Shown in pieces: positions 1 through 6,964 of a stretch of 11,843 nt of DNA (position 1 is the first letter of the stretch; every line of letters begins with the position of its first letter). The notes beneath the pieces are model-generated. The model saw nothing but the letters and a program-made list of their open reading frames with translations. It was not told the origin of the DNA and searched no databases. The translations under genes were made by a program, and so were the position numbers. The stretch lies in assembly GCA_910588625.1 (NCBI GenBank), contig CAJUQN010000083.1:1-11843 (forward strand), written 5' to 3'. This DNA comes from an uncultured Oscillospiraceae bacterium (GTDB lineage: Bacteria; Bacillota; Clostridia; Oscillospirales; Oscillospiraceae).

Positions 1-3000
1 GGCGGCGGTTCTGGATGGTGCGCTTGGTGAACATATCCGCCTTGCGCTCCAGCTTGCCCTCATCGTCGATAACCTCCAGCGAACACAGCAGGGGATAGGC
101 GGAATCCTGCTCAAAGGCCAGCTTATTGCCCAGACTGTTCAGCAGCCCGTATTTCTTGGTGAATTGGTCGTAAAAGTGGTTGAGTTTGGCCTGTTCCGCC
201 TTGACTCCATCGTCCCCGGCGTTTTGCAGTTGGAGGTCGATGAGCTTCCGGGCGCTGTCCCGAATGGCGATCATGCCCTTGACGCGCTCCATGGGCGTCT
301 TGCCCAGCGTCACCGGCGTCATGCGGGAATTCTCGCGGAAATAGAGCTTGCCGTCATAAAGGGTGTAACTGAAATTGCGCACGGACGGGTCGGCGGGAAT
401 GGATTCCAGCGCCTCGCCGGTCTGCTCACCCGCCGCGTCCAGCTCCAGCAGCTCCCTATCGGGCGGGGAGAGGTGCTGAATGGCCCCGGCAAGCTGGTCA
501 GAGAGGTTTGCCCCCTCGATGGGGGCCACGGTGTAGTCCTGTCTGCCATACTGGGTGCTGTCCGAGGTGGGGGTGCCCAGCACCATGTCCGGGTGCTCTA
601 AAAAATAATTGTTGATCTTAAATCCATCGTCATTCTCGCCCACCCCAACCCAACTGGGAAGCTCTACGGCGGGCCGGTCCCGCTTTTGCAGGAAAATGAT
701 ATCGGACACCACTTCTGTCCCGGCGTTGGCTTTGAAGGCGTTTTCCGGCAGACGGATGGCCCCCAGCAGGTCGGCCCGCTCCGCCAGATATTTGCGCACG
801 GTGGTGTCCTTGGCATCCATGGTGTAACGGCTGGTGACAAAGGCCACGATGCCGCCAGGTCTCACCTGATCCAGCGCCTTGGCGAAGAAATAGTTGTGAA
901 TGTTGAAACCCAGCTTGTTATAGGCCGGGTCGTTGACATGGTACTGTCCAAAGGGCACGTTTCCCACGGCCAGATCGTAGAAATCCCGCTGGCCGGTTGT
1001 TTCAAAGCCGTCCACGGTGATATCGGCTTTCTGATAAAGCTGGCGGGCGATGCGCCCGGTGAGGCTGTCCAGCTCCACGCCATACAGCTTGGCCCCGGCC
1101 AGGGACTCCGGCAGGAGGCCGAAGAAATTGCCGATGCCCATAGAGGGCTCCAGCACCGTCCCCGGCCGAAAGTTCATGCGCTCCACCGCCTGATACATGG
1201 CTTTGATGACGGTAGGGCTGGTGTAGTGGGCGTTGAGCACCGTACTGCGGGCGGAAGCGTACTCCTCGGGGGTCAGCAGCTCCTTCAGCTCGGCGTACTC
1301 CTTGGCCCACTTGGGGTCGTCGGGGTCGAACGCCTTGGAAATACCGCCCCAGCCCACGTAGCGGGACAAAACCTCCTGCTCCTCGGGTGTGGCAAGACGG
1401 CCCTCCCCCTCGATCTGCTTCAAGGTGCGGATGGCCGTCACATTGTACTGATATTTGGTTTTCTCACCGCCCGCACCCAGGTTATCGTCGGTGATGTGGA
1501 AATTGTGCCGCTCCTGGGCGGGCCGGGGCGCTGGCGGTTCGGGCGGTGCGATCTGCCCGCCGTCGATTTCCACCTGTTCCGGCTCCGGCTCGGGAGGCTG
1601 TGCGGGGCCACCCGCCGCTTCATGATCCGGGGCATTAGTGGCAGCGGCCTGCTCTGCCGTTTCCTCCTGTCTGAGCCGGTGCGCCATTTCAGCGGCGATG
1701 TACTCCTCGCTGGTAAGCGCGTTCTCCACGGATTCCCGCACATAGGGGACGGGCGCTGAACGGAAAACGGGAAACCAGCCCTTCAAATCCAGGTCCAGCA
1801 GCTTGACCTCGTTGTTGGTATAGTCCACACTGTCGATCTTCATGCGCCGCCCGTCCATCATCAGCTCCATGCCGACGGGGATATAGTCGGCGGCGCTGCT
1901 TTCCTGGATAACCTCATAGGGCGCGTCCGGGCCGCGCTCCGGGTCGGGGCGGGCCAGCACCACGCTGTGCCCATGTTCCAGCAGCTTTTTAAGAACCGCC
2001 TGCCATGCGTCCCGACTCCCGGTGGCAGGGGTTTGGCCCAGGCCGGGAAGGTCCAGCACCAGCGCTTTGGTCCCCAGCGCGGCGGAAGCCTCCTCCGCGT
2101 CCTTGCCGTAGAACATCATGAACTCCCCCACCTGGACGCCCACCAGCTTGTCCGGGTGCTGGGCTTTCAGATCCCAGTATTGTTCCGCCATAGGCGCAAA
2201 GCCGGGCTCCACAGGGATAGCAGCATCGTTTTCCGGCTGCTCCGGCGCACCCGCCCCGGTGGGTTTCAACGCTGCCTCCGGCGCGGGGGGTGCTGGGGGA
2301 TTGGACCCGTCCTGTCCCGGTTCTGAATGGCCCGCAGCGGGAGCAGCCGGGACAGGATTCTGCCGCTTTATAGGCCCTTTGGCTGACCATGTTACATACT
2401 GCGGCTTCGGCGTAGGCGGCGCGTCCTTCGCCCACTCCGGGGCATCCACGTCCTTGGAATGCCGGTCAGGTGCGTCCCGCTGGTCAAGAGAAACATCCTG
2501 ATAGTTGCGCTCCATCAGGTCCTCGATCAGCCATTCCCGGAACTTGGGCAGAGTGTGATACGCCGCCATCATGTCGGGATAGCCGGTGGCAACGTGCTTC
2601 ACATAGGCATACAATTCACTGTCAAGGGCCTCTTTTGCGCTGTCATAGGTATTGGTGCGGTTCCGAAGCTGCTCATAAAGCCAGCCGCCTCGGTTGATCT
2701 CCCGGTCCGTCATTTCAAGCAGCTCCCGGTAAAGCGTGACGGGGCTGACCGCCCACGCTATGCCCTGCTCCGGGGCAGTCATGCGCTGTTCGTAGCGGTC
2801 AATGTCCTCCGCCGTCAGCCATTCCGGTTTTTCGGGAACGGTGTCATATAATTCACGCATCTTGGCGATCTGCTTTTCAACGCTGCCGCCCTCTAACAAA
2901 TGCTTCTCATTTCGACCGCCAGCGCCTAAAAAATATTCGCAGTCCGACTTCAAGACACTCAGGCGGCGGTACATGAACTCACGGCTGTAAGTCTGACTGC

Positions 3001-3595
3001 CGCTCTCTGCGGCCTGTTCCGGCTGGGGCTGGGACAGCACGGTATAGGTTTCGCTGATGATCTCCTGATGGATACGGTCATGGAAAGCGGAATTGTCATA
3101 ATACTGCTTCAGCAGCAGCGTATCATTGATCGCCAGCACCGCCCGCTTGATCGCCTCGTTACCCTCCAAGCGGGCGAGGTCCCGGTCAGAGTTGGCGCAG
3201 GCGTTTTGATATGCCGTATCCGCCAGCACCAGATTTTTGACCATGGGCGTATAGTGCTCATAGATCTGCCTGACGGTAGGATTATCGCCTAAAGCACTAT
3301 TTTCTGCTGGTGCCGCAGCAGGTTCCACCGCCTTGCCGTCCTGGTCAAAGGTCAGGCGTACATCCTCGCCGTCCCGCACCACAACAGCCTCCCGCTTGCG
3401 GTATCTCTGCTGGGCAATGTTACTGAACCAGCCCTGGGCGAAGTGGTTCAAATCGCTCCGCAGCTTGGGGACCCACCTGCCGGGTTCGGGATAGACCTGC
3501 TGATAGACTTGAATAGAACCGTCCTGTTGGAAGGTGAGCGGTTCCAGCGTCCCCTTGTCCCGGTCCACCCGGAAGGTCATCTCCGGGTCGCGCAT
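1..3595 (-). CDS. Giant LtrC-like ICE protein, third piece: MutS-I-like segment plus N6 DNA-methylase-like domain (runs off left edge)
   Basis: A 1198-codon frame stays open from an ATG at 3595 to position 1 with no stop; I checked the frame at 2515, 1870 and 292. The first ~100 residues (MRDPEMTFRVDRDKG...) form the conserved opening of this ICE protein module. A MutS domain I-like segment sits near residues 465-540 (GVQVGEFMMFYGKDA, from 486), followed by a Pro/Ala/Glu-rich linker. From about residue 695 comes an N6-adenine methylase-like domain: HITDDNLGAGG, YVGWGG (746-751), NAHYTSP, SAM-binding motif LEPSMGIGNFFG (815-826), and NVPFG (from N879) in place of the usual NPPY/F. A further DUF region continues off the window, where an SNF2 helicase domain is expected in this family. 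The start shares its A with the TGA of the upstream piece (TGATG) and has no clear ribosome binding site. It is therefore translated by coupling or is the continuation of a frame-broken polypeptide. A role in defence evasion or DNA processing during transfer is inferred; NVPFG leaves catalytic activity uncertain. Confidence 0.87.
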   Translation of the reverse strand, partial: MRDPEMTFRVDRDKGTLEPLTFQQDGSIQVYQQVYPEPGRWVPKLRSDLNHFAQGWFSNIAQQRYRKREAVVVRDGEDVRLTFDQDGKAVEPAAAPAENSALGDNPTVRQIYEHYTPMVKNLVLADTAYQNACANSDRDLARLEGNEAIKRAVLAINDTLLLKQYYDNSAFHDRIHQEIISETYTVLSQPQPEQAAESGSQTYSREFMYRRLSVLKSDCEYFLGAGGRNEKHLLEGGSVEKQIAKMRELYDTVPEKPEWLTAEDIDRYEQRMTAPEQGIAWAVSPVTLYRELLEMTDREINRGGWLYEQLRNRTNTYDSAKEALDSELYAYVKHVATGYPDMMAAYHTLPKFREWLIEDLMERNYQDVSLDQRDAPDRHSKDVDAPEWAKDAPPTPKPQYVTWSAKGPIKRQNPVPAAPAAGHSEPGQDGSNPPAPPAPEAALKPTGAGAPEQPENDAAIPVEPGFAPMAEQYWDLKAQHPDKLVGVQVGEFMMFYGKDAEEASAALGTKALVLDLPGLGQTPATGSRDAWQAVLKKLLEHGHSVVLARPDPERGPDAPYEVIQESSAADYIPVGMELMMDGRRMKIDSVDYTNNEVKLLDLDLKGWFPVFRSAPVPYVRESVENALTSEEYIAAEMAHRLRQEETAEQAAATNAPDHEAAGGPAQPPEPEPEQVEIDGGQIAPPEPPAPRPAQERHNFHITDDNLGAGGEKTKYQYNVTAIRTLKQIEGEGRLATPEEQEVLSRYVGWGGISKAFDPDDPKWAKEYAELKELLTPEEYASARSTVLNAHYTSPTVIKAMYQAVERMNFRPGTVLEPSMGIGNFFGLLPESLAGAKLYGVELDSLTGRIARQLYQKADITVDGFETTGQRDFYDLAVGNVPFGQYHVNDPAYNKLGFNIHNYFFAKALDQVRPGGIVAFVTSRYTMDAKDTTVRKYLAERADLLGAIRLPENAFKANAGTEVVSDIIFLQKRDRPAVELPSWVGVGENDDGFKINNYFLEHPDMVLGTPTSDSTQYGRQDYTVAPIEGANLSDQLAGAIQHLSPPDRELLELDAAGEQTGEALESIPADPSVRNFSYTLYDGKLYFRENSRMTPVTLGKTPMERVKGMIAIRDSARKLIDLQLQNAGDDGVKAEQAKLNHFYDQFTKKYGLLNSLGNKLAFEQDSAYPLLCSLEVIDDEGKLERKADMFTKRTIQNRR

Positions 3596-4974
3596 CAAAT
3601 CGCCGTTGCTTTGTAGTTGGGGACGGTGACGGTAACCTTGACATCATCGGCCCCGTCAGGAAAGGTGCGCATGGTGTGGGGCTGTCTGTCAGTGGGGACA
3701 ACAGTCACGTCATGGTTGGCCCGCAGTTTTTCCACAGATTCATCCAGCGCATGGGTGGGGAAGCCGCACATATTCACGCGTCCCACGCCGCCGATGGGCC
3801 GGGTAAAGAGTGTCAGGCCCAGCAGGGCGGCGGCGGTCTTGGCGTCCTCGCCGTACAGCTCAAAGAAATCTCCCATCTGATACAGGATGAGGCTGTCCGG
3901 GTGGGCCTGCCTGATCTCATTCAGCTCATCCCACCAGGGGGCGCGAGAGCTCTCCTCCTCTGCCTGGGGCGCGGCGAGTTCGGCGGCGGGCGGTTTCTCC
4001 TGTGCCGGGGCGGACATGGAGAACAGGTCGAAGGACATCTGCCCATCGTCAGCTTCTGTCACCTGGGGCTGCATCTTCTTTCCCAGGGCGCGGGCGGCAG
4101 CGGCCAGCTTGCCCTCCAGCTCCTCCGGGATATCCCTCTGGGCTTGGATGCGGTGCGTCTGTTCAGCCTTTTGCGCCTCCTGTTCGGCCTTCCGGGCCTC
4201 CTTCGCCGCCTGCTTCGCTTGTCGTTCGGCCTCCAACGCCGACTCGGACAGCGGCGTGAACAGGGAGTATTCGCCCCGCCGGAACGCCTCCACGTCCCGC
4301 AGGACAGGGATCATGCGCTGGTAGGCTTCACTGTCCGGGGACACAGCCGCCAGGATGTTGGCCATCTCATGAAGCAGCCCGGACATTTTTTCGGGGCCGT
4401 CCGCATTCAGTACATCCAGGATCGTCCGAACCGCCGCATCCATGTCGGGGTCAACGTGCGCTGTCCGGTTGGGATCAGCTTGATAGAACCAATAGATCCT
4501 CCGGGCGAGCTGGCTTTTTTCATAGTAGGAAAGGTTGGATTCTTGCAGTACACTGAGATATTTTCCGCTGTCAATCAGCGCCCGGACGCGCTTCTGCGCC
4601 TGGTTCCAGTTCAGCGTAATAGTATCGTAGCCCTTGAACCCGGAGATTTCATCCTCGCGGGTGAATTTGATCCCCTTGCTGCCGTGAGATTCATTGTATC
4701 CGATGTGGCCGAACCCGCCCTCGCCATACGCCTCCCGCAAAAACTTGGCGCACTCCTGGGCGTTATGGCCCTGCACAAAGTAAGAATAAATGCCGAATTT
4801 GCTGTCCTCATAACTGCCGCCACGCAAAAGCAGTTGGTCGATCTCATCCTCGGTGATAAAGCTTGGCCGAGCCGGGGCAAAGTCCTCTACCGCGCGAAAC
4901 TCCTCGCGGGGTGTGAACAGGTTTACCACATCGGCCAGTAAATTTTGGGGGTCATTGGTTGGCCTAAAGCGCAA
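3595..4974 (-). CDS. Giant LtrC-like ICE protein, second piece: repeated conserved module, coiled coil and MutS domain I-like segment
   Basis: This 459-residue frame has no good start: the first option is TTG at 4974 with no ribosome binding site, and the frame is open back only to a TGA lying inside the end of the upstream gene. Residues 38-135 (SFITEDEIDQLL, YSYFVQGHNAQEC, YDTITLNWNQAQKRV) match a module typical of the ICE giant ArdC/SNF2 proteins. Residues 244-300 are Ala/Glu/Lys-rich and should form a coiled coil. Residues 353-425 resemble MutS domain I, with YQMGDFFELYGEDA and NMCGFPTHAL, the part that contacts DNA in MutS. The tail ends in a TGA overlapping the ATG of the next piece. 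Because the frame is +1 relative to the upstream gene and homology continues, I read this as the middle of one original polypeptide rather than an independent gene. Enzymatic activity is not indicated. Confidence 0.75.
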   Translation of the reverse strand: MRFRPTNDPQNLLADVVNLFTPREEFRAVEDFAPARPSFITEDEIDQLLLRGGSYEDSKFGIYSYFVQGHNAQECAKFLREAYGEGGFGHIGYNESHGSKGIKFTREDEISGFKGYDTITLNWNQAQKRVRALIDSGKYLSVLQESNLSYYEKSQLARRIYWFYQADPNRTAHVDPDMDAAVRTILDVLNADGPEKMSGLLHEMANILAAVSPDSEAYQRMIPVLRDVEAFRRGEYSLFTPLSESALEAERQAKQAAKEARKAEQEAQKAEQTHRIQAQRDIPEELEGKLAAAARALGKKMQPQVTEADDGQMSFDLFSMSAPAQEKPPAAELAAPQAEEESSRAPWWDELNEIRQAHPDSLILYQMGDFFELYGEDAKTAAALLGLTLFTRPIGGVGRVNMCGFPTHALDESVEKLRANHDVTVVPTDRQPHTMRTFPDGADDVKVTVTVPNYKATAI

Positions 4975-4978
4975 AAAA

Positions 4979-6559
4979 TCAGAGTTGTAACTCGTTTTTC
5001 ATGAAAGACGCGGCGGCGGAACCCAGGGGAGCTTTCTGGAAAAACGCCACAATGCGCTCAATACTGTGCTGGCCGTTGCCGCCGCAGGTGAGGGCGCGGC
5101 CAACCACCGCGTCCGGCACCGGCTCAGCAGGGATGACGGTCTGCTGCTGAACTATCCGCCGTTCCTCGGTCTGGGCCTGGGCGATGTGCTCCACCTGCTC
5201 CTCCACCGGGGGGAACAAATGGAATTGGGAGAGGTCGGGGCCTTTCGTCTGCGCTTTCACATCGTCCGCAGACATGGAAACGGCGGGCCGTTCGCCCGCC
5301 GTTTGTTGCTCATCTTGATTTACCTGTAGACGATTTCTGTCAGAACGATCTCCTCCACCTGCTGCGTGAAGCTGTTCACCGCCTGTACCCAACCCATCTG
5401 ATCGCGGGCCTTCATCGCCTCGTCCACGCCGTTCTGCTTCTTCAGGTCGGCCACCATCCTGTCCACCTGCTCCCGCGCCTGAGTGTCGATCTCCCGCAGG
5501 TGGGGACCCAGCCGCCCGGTCAGCAGCATGGACGTGTACGTCCCTGGATGATGGTCCATCAGGAAGGTCTGCCGCAGCATCCCATACTTGCCCAGGGGCA
5601 TCTCCTCCAACTCGTCCGCTCCGTCCATCATCAGGTCCGGGATCAGGTAATCGCCCGCCTGCTTGTATGCCAGCTCCTTCATCTTGACCGCTCCTTTCGA
5701 TGCTTTCGTGCTTTACAGCGCTAAATTCTCTTGCATCCTCAGTATACCCGGTTTCCCGCGAAATTGCAAGGGGGTTTTCCATATTTTTCTTATTTTCTTT
5801 CGCCTGCTCCCGGTCCCAGGTCTTGACCGCCCTGCCGATCTCATTGAGCAGTTCCCTGGACACCGCGCTGGCGGCGCGGCCCAAGTGGTGGAGGACGGCG
5901 GGTGTGGAAAACTCGGTGATCCCCGCCAGATCGCCGTCCTCCATGAACTCGGCGGGGTCCAGGCCGCAGCGGGTGAGGACGGCGTATTGGACGCTGGCGG
6001 TGAGCACATCACGGAAGCGCACCTCCAGATTGAGTTCGTCCAGCTCCTCCAGCAGACTGTTTTGCACGTCATAGGCCAGATCGGTGAGGCTGTCCCGGTA
6101 GACCTCGTTCACCGCCCGCGCCGCCAGCTCCATAAGCTGTTCGCCAATGTCCCCGTCCTCGGCGGGGCCGTACCGCCGCTCCAGCGCCTCCAGTACGGCG
6201 GCGTGGTGTTCCTCGCCCATCTCCCACAGGTAGGGCGTTTTGGCCCCCTTCACCGGGCGGGTGTCCGACACGTCAAAGACGTATTCCAGGGTGGGCCTGC
6301 CCCGCCTGTCCTTGCGGATGAGGGCGATGCCCTTGGAACGGGGCTTCACCCAGCGCCGCATGGTATTGTTCCACAACTCCATGCTGGCGCAGGCGGTGGC
6401 GTCGGGCCGCTGGGCGTAGATCAGGAGCTGTTCGTCAAAGGGATATTTGAATAGACGGCTGCTGGCGGATAAATACCGCTTCCATTCGGCTGTGCTGTTC
6501 GTCACCTTATGGGCGGTCTGGTCTGCCAGTTCAGATACATATTGCAGTTTGTTTGCCAT
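4979..6559 (-). CDS. Giant LtrC-like ICE protein, first piece: ArdC-like antirestriction N-terminus
   Basis: The 526-residue frame starts at ATG 6559, preceded by a strong ribosome binding site (GGAGGA, 6564-6569, five or six bases away). A longer start at 6592 would place that site inside the gene and is less likely. Residues 1-130 carry the ArdC-like N-terminal signature seen in conjugative-element proteins (SRLFKYPFDEQLLIYAQRPD, ASMELWNNTMRRWVKPRSKG, YVFDVSDTRPV). ArdC relatives bind single-stranded DNA and protect incoming DNA from restriction, so protection of transferred DNA in the new host is the likely role. Residues ~292-413 are a Gly/Asp/Ala/Arg-rich linker that is exactly the out-of-frame reading of an embedded tnpV gene. 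The C-terminus resumes family-like sequence (IERIVAFFQKAPLGSAAASF) but stops abruptly at 4979-4981 after FMKNELQL, right after an A5 run. The next piece continues in the +1 frame, so this end looks frameshifted or deleted. Confidence 0.85.
   Translation of the reverse strand: MANKLQYVSELADQTAHKVTNSTAEWKRYLSASSRLFKYPFDEQLLIYAQRPDATACASMELWNNTMRRWVKPRSKGIALIRKDRRGRPTLEYVFDVSDTRPVKGAKTPYLWEMGEEHHAAVLEALERRYGPAEDGDIGEQLMELAARAVNEVYRDSLTDLAYDVQNSLLEELDELNLEVRFRDVLTASVQYAVLTRCGLDPAEFMEDGDLAGITEFSTPAVLHHLGRAASAVSRELLNEIGRAVKTWDREQAKENKKNMENPLAISRETGYTEDAREFSAVKHESIERSGQDEGAGIQAGGRLPDPGPDDGRSGRVGGDAPGQVWDAAADLPDGPSSRDVHVHAADRAAGSPPAGDRHSGAGAGGQDGGRPEEAERRGRGDEGPRSDGLGTGGEQLHAAGGGDRSDRNRLQVNQDEQQTAGERPAVSMSADDVKAQTKGPDLSQFHLFPPVEEQVEHIAQAQTEERRIVQQQTVIPAEPVPDAVVGRALTCGGNGQHSIERIVAFFQKAPLGSAAASFMKNELQL
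5278..5304 (-). terminator. GC-rich hairpin just downstream of tnpV
   Basis: An 11-bp perfect stem (5278-5288 with 5294-5304, AAACGGCGGGC paired with its complement) closes a 5-nt loop, beginning 15 nt after the tnpV stop. On the minus strand it is followed by only a short T run, so it would be a weak terminator or an RNA 3'-end stabiliser. It also lies inside the ArdC-like reading frame. Its position directly after tnpV suggests it arrived with that gene. Confidence 0.5.
5320..5682 (-). CDS. tnpV: TnpV-family transposon-encoded protein, nested inside the ArdC-like gene in another frame
   Basis: A complete 120-residue frame starts at ATG 5682 with a good ribosome binding site (GAAAGGAG, 5691-5698, eight bases from the start) and stops at TAA 5320-5322. 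The sequence has the hallmarks of TnpV proteins: GDYLIPDL near the N-terminus, LGKYGMLRQTFLMDHHPGTY, LLTGRLGPHLREIDTQAREQ, ARDQMGWVQAVNSF, and the closing EEIVLTEIVY. TnpV proteins are small helical proteins encoded in clostridial transposons such as Tn4451; their biochemical role is unclear to me. This frame is +1 to the surrounding gene and lies wholly inside it. The start codon, the ribosome binding site and the full-length family match argue that it is a true gene. A GC-rich hairpin follows its stop. Which of the two frames is translated, or whether both are, cannot be decided from sequence alone. Confidence 0.82.
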   Translation of the reverse strand: MKELAYKQAGDYLIPDLMMDGADELEEMPLGKYGMLRQTFLMDHHPGTYTSMLLTGRLGPHLREIDTQAREQVDRMVADLKKQNGVDEAMKARDQMGWVQAVNSFTQQVEEIVLTEIVYR

Positions 6560-6589
6560 GAAATCCTCCTTCATTACAGAATAAAAGGG

Positions 6590-6613
6590 CACGGAGGGAC
6601 GATCGCCTCCGTG
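6590..6613 (-). promoter_or_regulatory. Leader hairpin upstream of the ArdC-like gene, possible attenuator or ribosome-site control
   Basis: An 8-bp perfect stem (CACGGAGG at one arm, CCTCCGTG at the other; 6590-6597 with 6606-6613, loop 8 nt) lies 31 bp upstream of the ATG at 6559. On the minus strand it is followed by CCCTTTTATT, which makes it resemble a weak intrinsic terminator. Its CCTCC arm is also complementary to the GGAGG of the ribosome binding site at 6565-6569, so the two pairings are mutually exclusive. Control of the downstream gene is an inference. Confidence 0.4.
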
Positions 6614-6703
6614 TCATGCCTACGGATAACGTCCAGCGGATGAAATGTGCGGCGATCTGCTGGGGTGAATTTGTCAAGTATCTTCAAAACGTGTGGTTAG
6701 CTA

Positions 6704-6732
6704 TTGACATACGCCAAGCTCATGCGTATAAT
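6704..6732 (+). promoter_or_regulatory. Perfect consensus sigma-70/sigma-A promoter for the small RNA
   Basis: TTGACA (6704-6709) and TATAAT (6727-6732) are separated by exactly 17 bp. All twelve hexamer positions match consensus, which predicts strong constitutive transcription on the plus strand, opposite to all protein genes here. The expected start is near 6739. Confidence 0.88.
6709..6729. promoter_or_regulatory. Dyad between the -35 and -10 boxes, candidate operator
   Basis: ATACGC (6709-6714) and GCGTAT (6724-6729) form a perfect 6-bp inverted repeat with a 9-nt spacer, lying exactly between and partly over the two promoter boxes. A dimeric repressor bound here would block RNA polymerase. 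The XRE regulator encoded at 8126-8575 is an obvious but untested candidate. The dyad is short and could arise by chance. Confidence 0.45.
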
Positions 6733-6757
6733 ATGTAACAGGAATTAACTTCCCTTA

Positions 6758-6801
6758 AAATAGTGTTCGCTTCCTGATATGCGGCTTATAAATGGTCAGG
6801 A
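6758..6801 (+). repeat. Small-RNA repeat unit 1
   Basis: First 44-nt copy; stem 6772-6777 with 6796-6801, loop of 18 nt. It differs from unit 2 at five positions, two of which are paired with each other (T6775 and A6798). Confidence 0.85.
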
Positions 6802-6805
6802 CTGC

Positions 6806-6849
6806 AAATAGTGTTCGCTTCCCGATAGGCGGCTTACAAATGTTCGGGA
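6806..6849 (+). repeat. Small-RNA repeat unit 2
   Basis: Second 44-nt copy; stem 6820-6825 with 6844-6849. C6823 and G6846 replace the T-A pair of unit 1, preserving pairing. Confidence 0.85.
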
Positions 6850-6861
6850 TTAAAATGTTTA

Positions 6862-6896
6862 TAACGCCCTGCCGAAAGGCAGGGCGTTACTTTTTT
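6862..6896 (+). terminator. Intrinsic terminator of the small RNA
   Basis: A perfect 12-bp stem (6862-6873 with 6878-6889, TAACGCCCTGCC and its complement) is capped by a GAAA tetraloop and followed after one C by six T (6891-6896). The T run is on the plus strand, so it ends plus-strand transcription. Confidence 0.93.
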
Positions 6897-6906
6897 CGCA
6901 TGATAG

Positions 6907-6948
6907 CAGAACCCGGCATTGATCCTCTGTGGATGATGCCGGGTTCTG
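6907..6948. terminator. Thirteen-bp hairpin between the operon end and the small RNA
   Basis: CAGAACCCGGCAT (6907-6919) pairs perfectly with 6936-6948, loop 16 nt. It begins 16 bp after the stop of the minus-strand operon (6965), so it probably ends or protects that mRNA, but neither side has a strong T run. It may act in both directions as a transcriptional barrier between the convergent transcripts. Confidence 0.55.
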
Positions 6949-6964
6949 TTGTAAACTTAGCCGA

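Larger units (their letters stand above)
6739..6896 (+). ncRNA. Small non-coding RNA with two tandem hairpin repeats
   Basis: A transcript of about 158 nt is delimited by a perfect consensus promoter and a strong intrinsic terminator. Between them lie two 44-nt repeats (39 of 44 bases identical, period 48), each folding into a 6-bp stem: TCCTGA with TCAGGA in the first, TCCCGA with TCGGGA in the second. The middle pair changes from T-A to C-G, a compensatory change that keeps the stem. The conserved bases before each stem (GTGTTCGCTTC) and the conserved loop core (GCGGCTTA) appear unpaired and could be the interacting surfaces. No open frame of credible length or ribosome binding site is present. 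It is transcribed away from the ArdC-like gene and toward the end of the upstream operon. I do not recognise a described RNA family; the layout of repeats followed by a terminator recalls type III antitoxin RNAs, but no toxin gene follows on this strand. Confidence 0.75.

Noticed and set aside
686..1759. Long plus-strand open frame (357 codons)
   Set aside because: It is antisense to the methylase-like region of the giant protein, whose minus-strand frame shows clear family motifs; the plus frame is a by-product of GC-rich codon use and has no family features.
3676..4941. Long plus-strand open frame (421 codons)
   Set aside because: Antisense to the MutS-like/coiled-coil piece; Leu/Gly/Arg-rich shadow without ribosome binding site or recognisable domain.
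4979..5000. Programmed +1 frameshift joining the first and second pieces
   Set aside because: There is an A5 run, but no known slippery heptamer, no stimulatory hairpin nearby, and the protein sequence across the junction seems to lack part of the family; damage or sequencing error is simpler.
6758..6849. Two repeats as a minimal CRISPR array
   Set aside because: Only two copies with a 4-nt gap between them, so there is no spacer; each repeat folds on itself within a transcript that has its own promoter and terminator.
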